Position numbers and translations under genes: made by a program | Shown: one piece after another, positions 63,641 through 64,000 of the stretch | How positions within the stretch are numbered: position 1 is the stretch's first letter | Layout of the letters: the number at the start of each line of letters is the position of its first letter | Notes under the pieces: generated by a model | The model's input: only the letters and a program-made list of their open reading frames with translations | The model's database searches: none | Told to the model about the DNA's origin: nothing | From: Caulochytrium protostelioides | Taxonomy: Eukaryota; Chytridiomycota; Caulochytriomycetes; Caulochytriales; Caulochytriaceae | Direction: 5' to 3' | DNA: 64,000 nucleotides | Assembly: GCA_003615045.1 (NCBI GenBank) | Contig: ML014215.1 | Coordinates: 1 to 64,000 of the forward strand

Positions 63641-64000
63641 TCCCGACCACGGACCGCAGGGCTTGCCCGGGGGATGCGGCACAGCGCTATCGGTCTGTCG
63701 GGTAAGGCCAGACAGCGTCGGATGGTCAACGCGGCATCGAGATCGCGGTGCACACACTTGCCGTTGGTCGCTTCACACCACAGCGAACCTCGGACCACGG
63801 TCCCCTGGCGCCGGCGTTGGCCGGGTGTCAGGGCCACAATCGTCTGGGCATACACCCGGGTTGGCTCAGTCGGGTGGGCGCGGAAGAGATCGGGACCTTC
63901 CTCGGGTCCCGGGTTTACACCTTGGTCAGGATCTTACTCGTCTCGGCATGCATCTGGGTCGTCCGGAAGACGTCGACCAGGACGGTGCGGATCCGCTGGA
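63641..64000 (-). pseudogene. Degenerate Fanzor C-terminus, truncated by the window edge
   Basis: Over about 360 bp this is nearly identical to the relic at 32.6-33.0 kb (about ten mismatches by eye). It reads RTVLVDVF, then RVYAQTIVALTPGQRRRQGT and RGSLWCEATNGKCVHRDLDA, with the RuvC-III Asp. It shares with that copy the frame change after LTKV, the VDVF substitution and the missing Cys pair. The 5' part lies beyond the window. Confidence 0.7.

Noticed and set aside
1-64000. tRNA or rRNA genes
   Set aside because: I looked for cloverleaf-type arms and the GGTTCGA box in gaps and found nothing convincing by eye. A tRNAscan run would settle this.

Overview
This window looks like a nuclear chromosome segment from a GC-rich, intron-poor fungus. 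An early-diverging, chytrid-like lineage is my best guess; that is inference, and no species-level marker is present. The evidence is a set of eukaryote-only complexes, short GTAAG...AG introns that restore conserved protein N-termini when removed, a Pmt2-type O-mannosyltransferase, a VMA1 intein of the yeast type and a fungal CBM19-like chitin-binding domain. Genes are dense, codons mostly end in G or C, and many proteins carry Ala/Pro/Ser-rich or poly-acidic insertions that relatives lack.

Layout: 0.4-9 kb holds purine nucleoside phosphorylase (-), an unknown secreted protein (+) and a very large FAN1-type nuclease (+). 10-19.6 kb holds CCT4 (+), GLE1 (-), mitochondrial prolyl-tRNA synthetase (-) and a three-exon leucine-rich-repeat protein (-). 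20.9-25.1 kb holds a secreted GH46 chitosanase with a CBM19-like domain (-) and a thioredoxin (-, 5' end unresolved). 26.3-32.4 kb holds a CHD6-9 class chromatin remodeller (+). 32.5-33.9 kb is a nest of Fanzor relics. 35.5-39.3 kb is VMA1 (V-ATPase subunit A) with an apparently complete homing-endonuclease intein. Then come EAF6 (-), RPT1 (+), PRE6/alpha4 (-), PMT2 (+), GID7/WDR26 (-), SDHAF4 (-), a divergent septin-like GTPase (+), one unassigned coding exon, ACTMAP (+) and eIF3g (-). A second, recent Fanzor relic runs off the right edge.

The unusual biology is in the mobile and duplicated DNA. Five copies of one right-end sequence lie at about 0.2, 3.8, 32.5, 33.8 and 63.5 kb. Three of them follow fragments of a protein with Fanzor (eukaryotic TnpB-like, RNA-guided nuclease) RuvC motifs. 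One closes the secreted-protein gene. A conserved hairpin in this end is a candidate guide-RNA (omega-RNA) region. Separately, the VMA1 intron contains an inverted copy of about 155 bp of the gene's own exon, and a second inverted fragment of VMA1 lies just past its stop codon.

Most genes are single housekeeping units and no operon logic applies. The one functional cluster is RPT1 and PRE6, which encode a proteasome ATPase and a 20S alpha subunit. They are convergent and separated by a perfect 18-bp palindrome.
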